Part shown: positions 63,875 to 64,000 of the stretch, piece after piece
Layout: each line of letters starts with the position of its first letter
How positions within the stretch are numbered: position 1 is the first letter of the stretch
Origin: Undaria pinnatifida
Lineage: Eukaryota; Sar; Phaeophyceae; Laminariales; Alariaceae
Length of the DNA stretch: 64,000 nt
Direction of reading: 5' to 3'
Assembly (NCBI GenBank): GCA_012845835.1
Contig: JABAKD010000002.1
Location: forward strand, 24,718,518-24,782,517
Notes under the pieces: model-generated
Database searches by the model: none
What the model was told of the DNA's origin: nothing
The model's input: only the letters and a program-made list of their open reading frames with translations
Program-made: the position numbers and the translations under genes

Positions 63875-64000
63875 CTGCGAAGGCGAAACAACAACATGAA
63901 AAAAAGTGGTTCAACGACGGTCAAGCGGTACATTGTTTAGGGCGTGCTGCTTCTGTTCTGCAAACGCGAAAAAAACAAGAAAACAAAAAAACGTAATTGA

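Overview
This is a 64 kb piece of a eukaryotic nuclear genome. It has short GC-rich exons separated by long spliceosomal introns (GT-AG, plus one probable GC-AG), and very abundant micro-, mini- and dispersed repeats. The bZIP gene has the bZIP-plus-C-terminal-domain layout that I know from stramenopiles, so the best guess is a stramenopile, perhaps a brown alga. The lineage is an inference from recalled family patterns, not from a search.

Four protein-coding genes can be read exon by exon. (1) 573-10,585, minus strand: second-largest subunit of RNA polymerase I (POLR1B/RPA135), 13 solid exons plus a putative first exon, about 700 residues, with the 3' part lying left of the window. (2) About 21,845-36,630, plus strand: a tubby-like (TUB-domain) protein whose conserved strands are interrupted by Gly/Ser/Ala-rich segments; its 5' end and part of its 3' exon chain are unresolved. 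(3) 41,458-57,958, minus strand: a bZIP transcription factor of about 291 residues spread over 16.5 kb, with a first intron of about 11.7 kb. (4) 61,502 to beyond 63,874, minus strand: the C-terminal half of enolase, which continues right of the window. POLR1B and the tubby-like gene are divergent across a gene-poor 11 kb. The tubby-like and bZIP genes converge, and bZIP and enolase are in tandem. I see no operon-like or pathway relationship among them.

The rest is repeats. Introns of POLR1B and bZIP carry pentanucleotide arrays (GGTTT, GGGAC, ACGAC, GCCAA, GCAAA and a 10-mer); an enolase intron has a short degenerate one. Dispersed families include a tRNA-derived SINE with correctly spaced A and B boxes, a hairpin-rich A-tailed family, a 'GATCGGAG' family with T/A-rich 3' ends, two related families that always end in C-rich tracts, two TIR elements sharing a GTGTTTGCG terminus, a decayed Ty1/copia element broken by a 60-bp minisatellite and an inverted repeat, and a composite G/C-tract element present in opposite orientations at about 18.5-19.5 and 49.2-50.6 kb. 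No rRNA, functional tRNA, CRISPR or prokaryotic feature was found.
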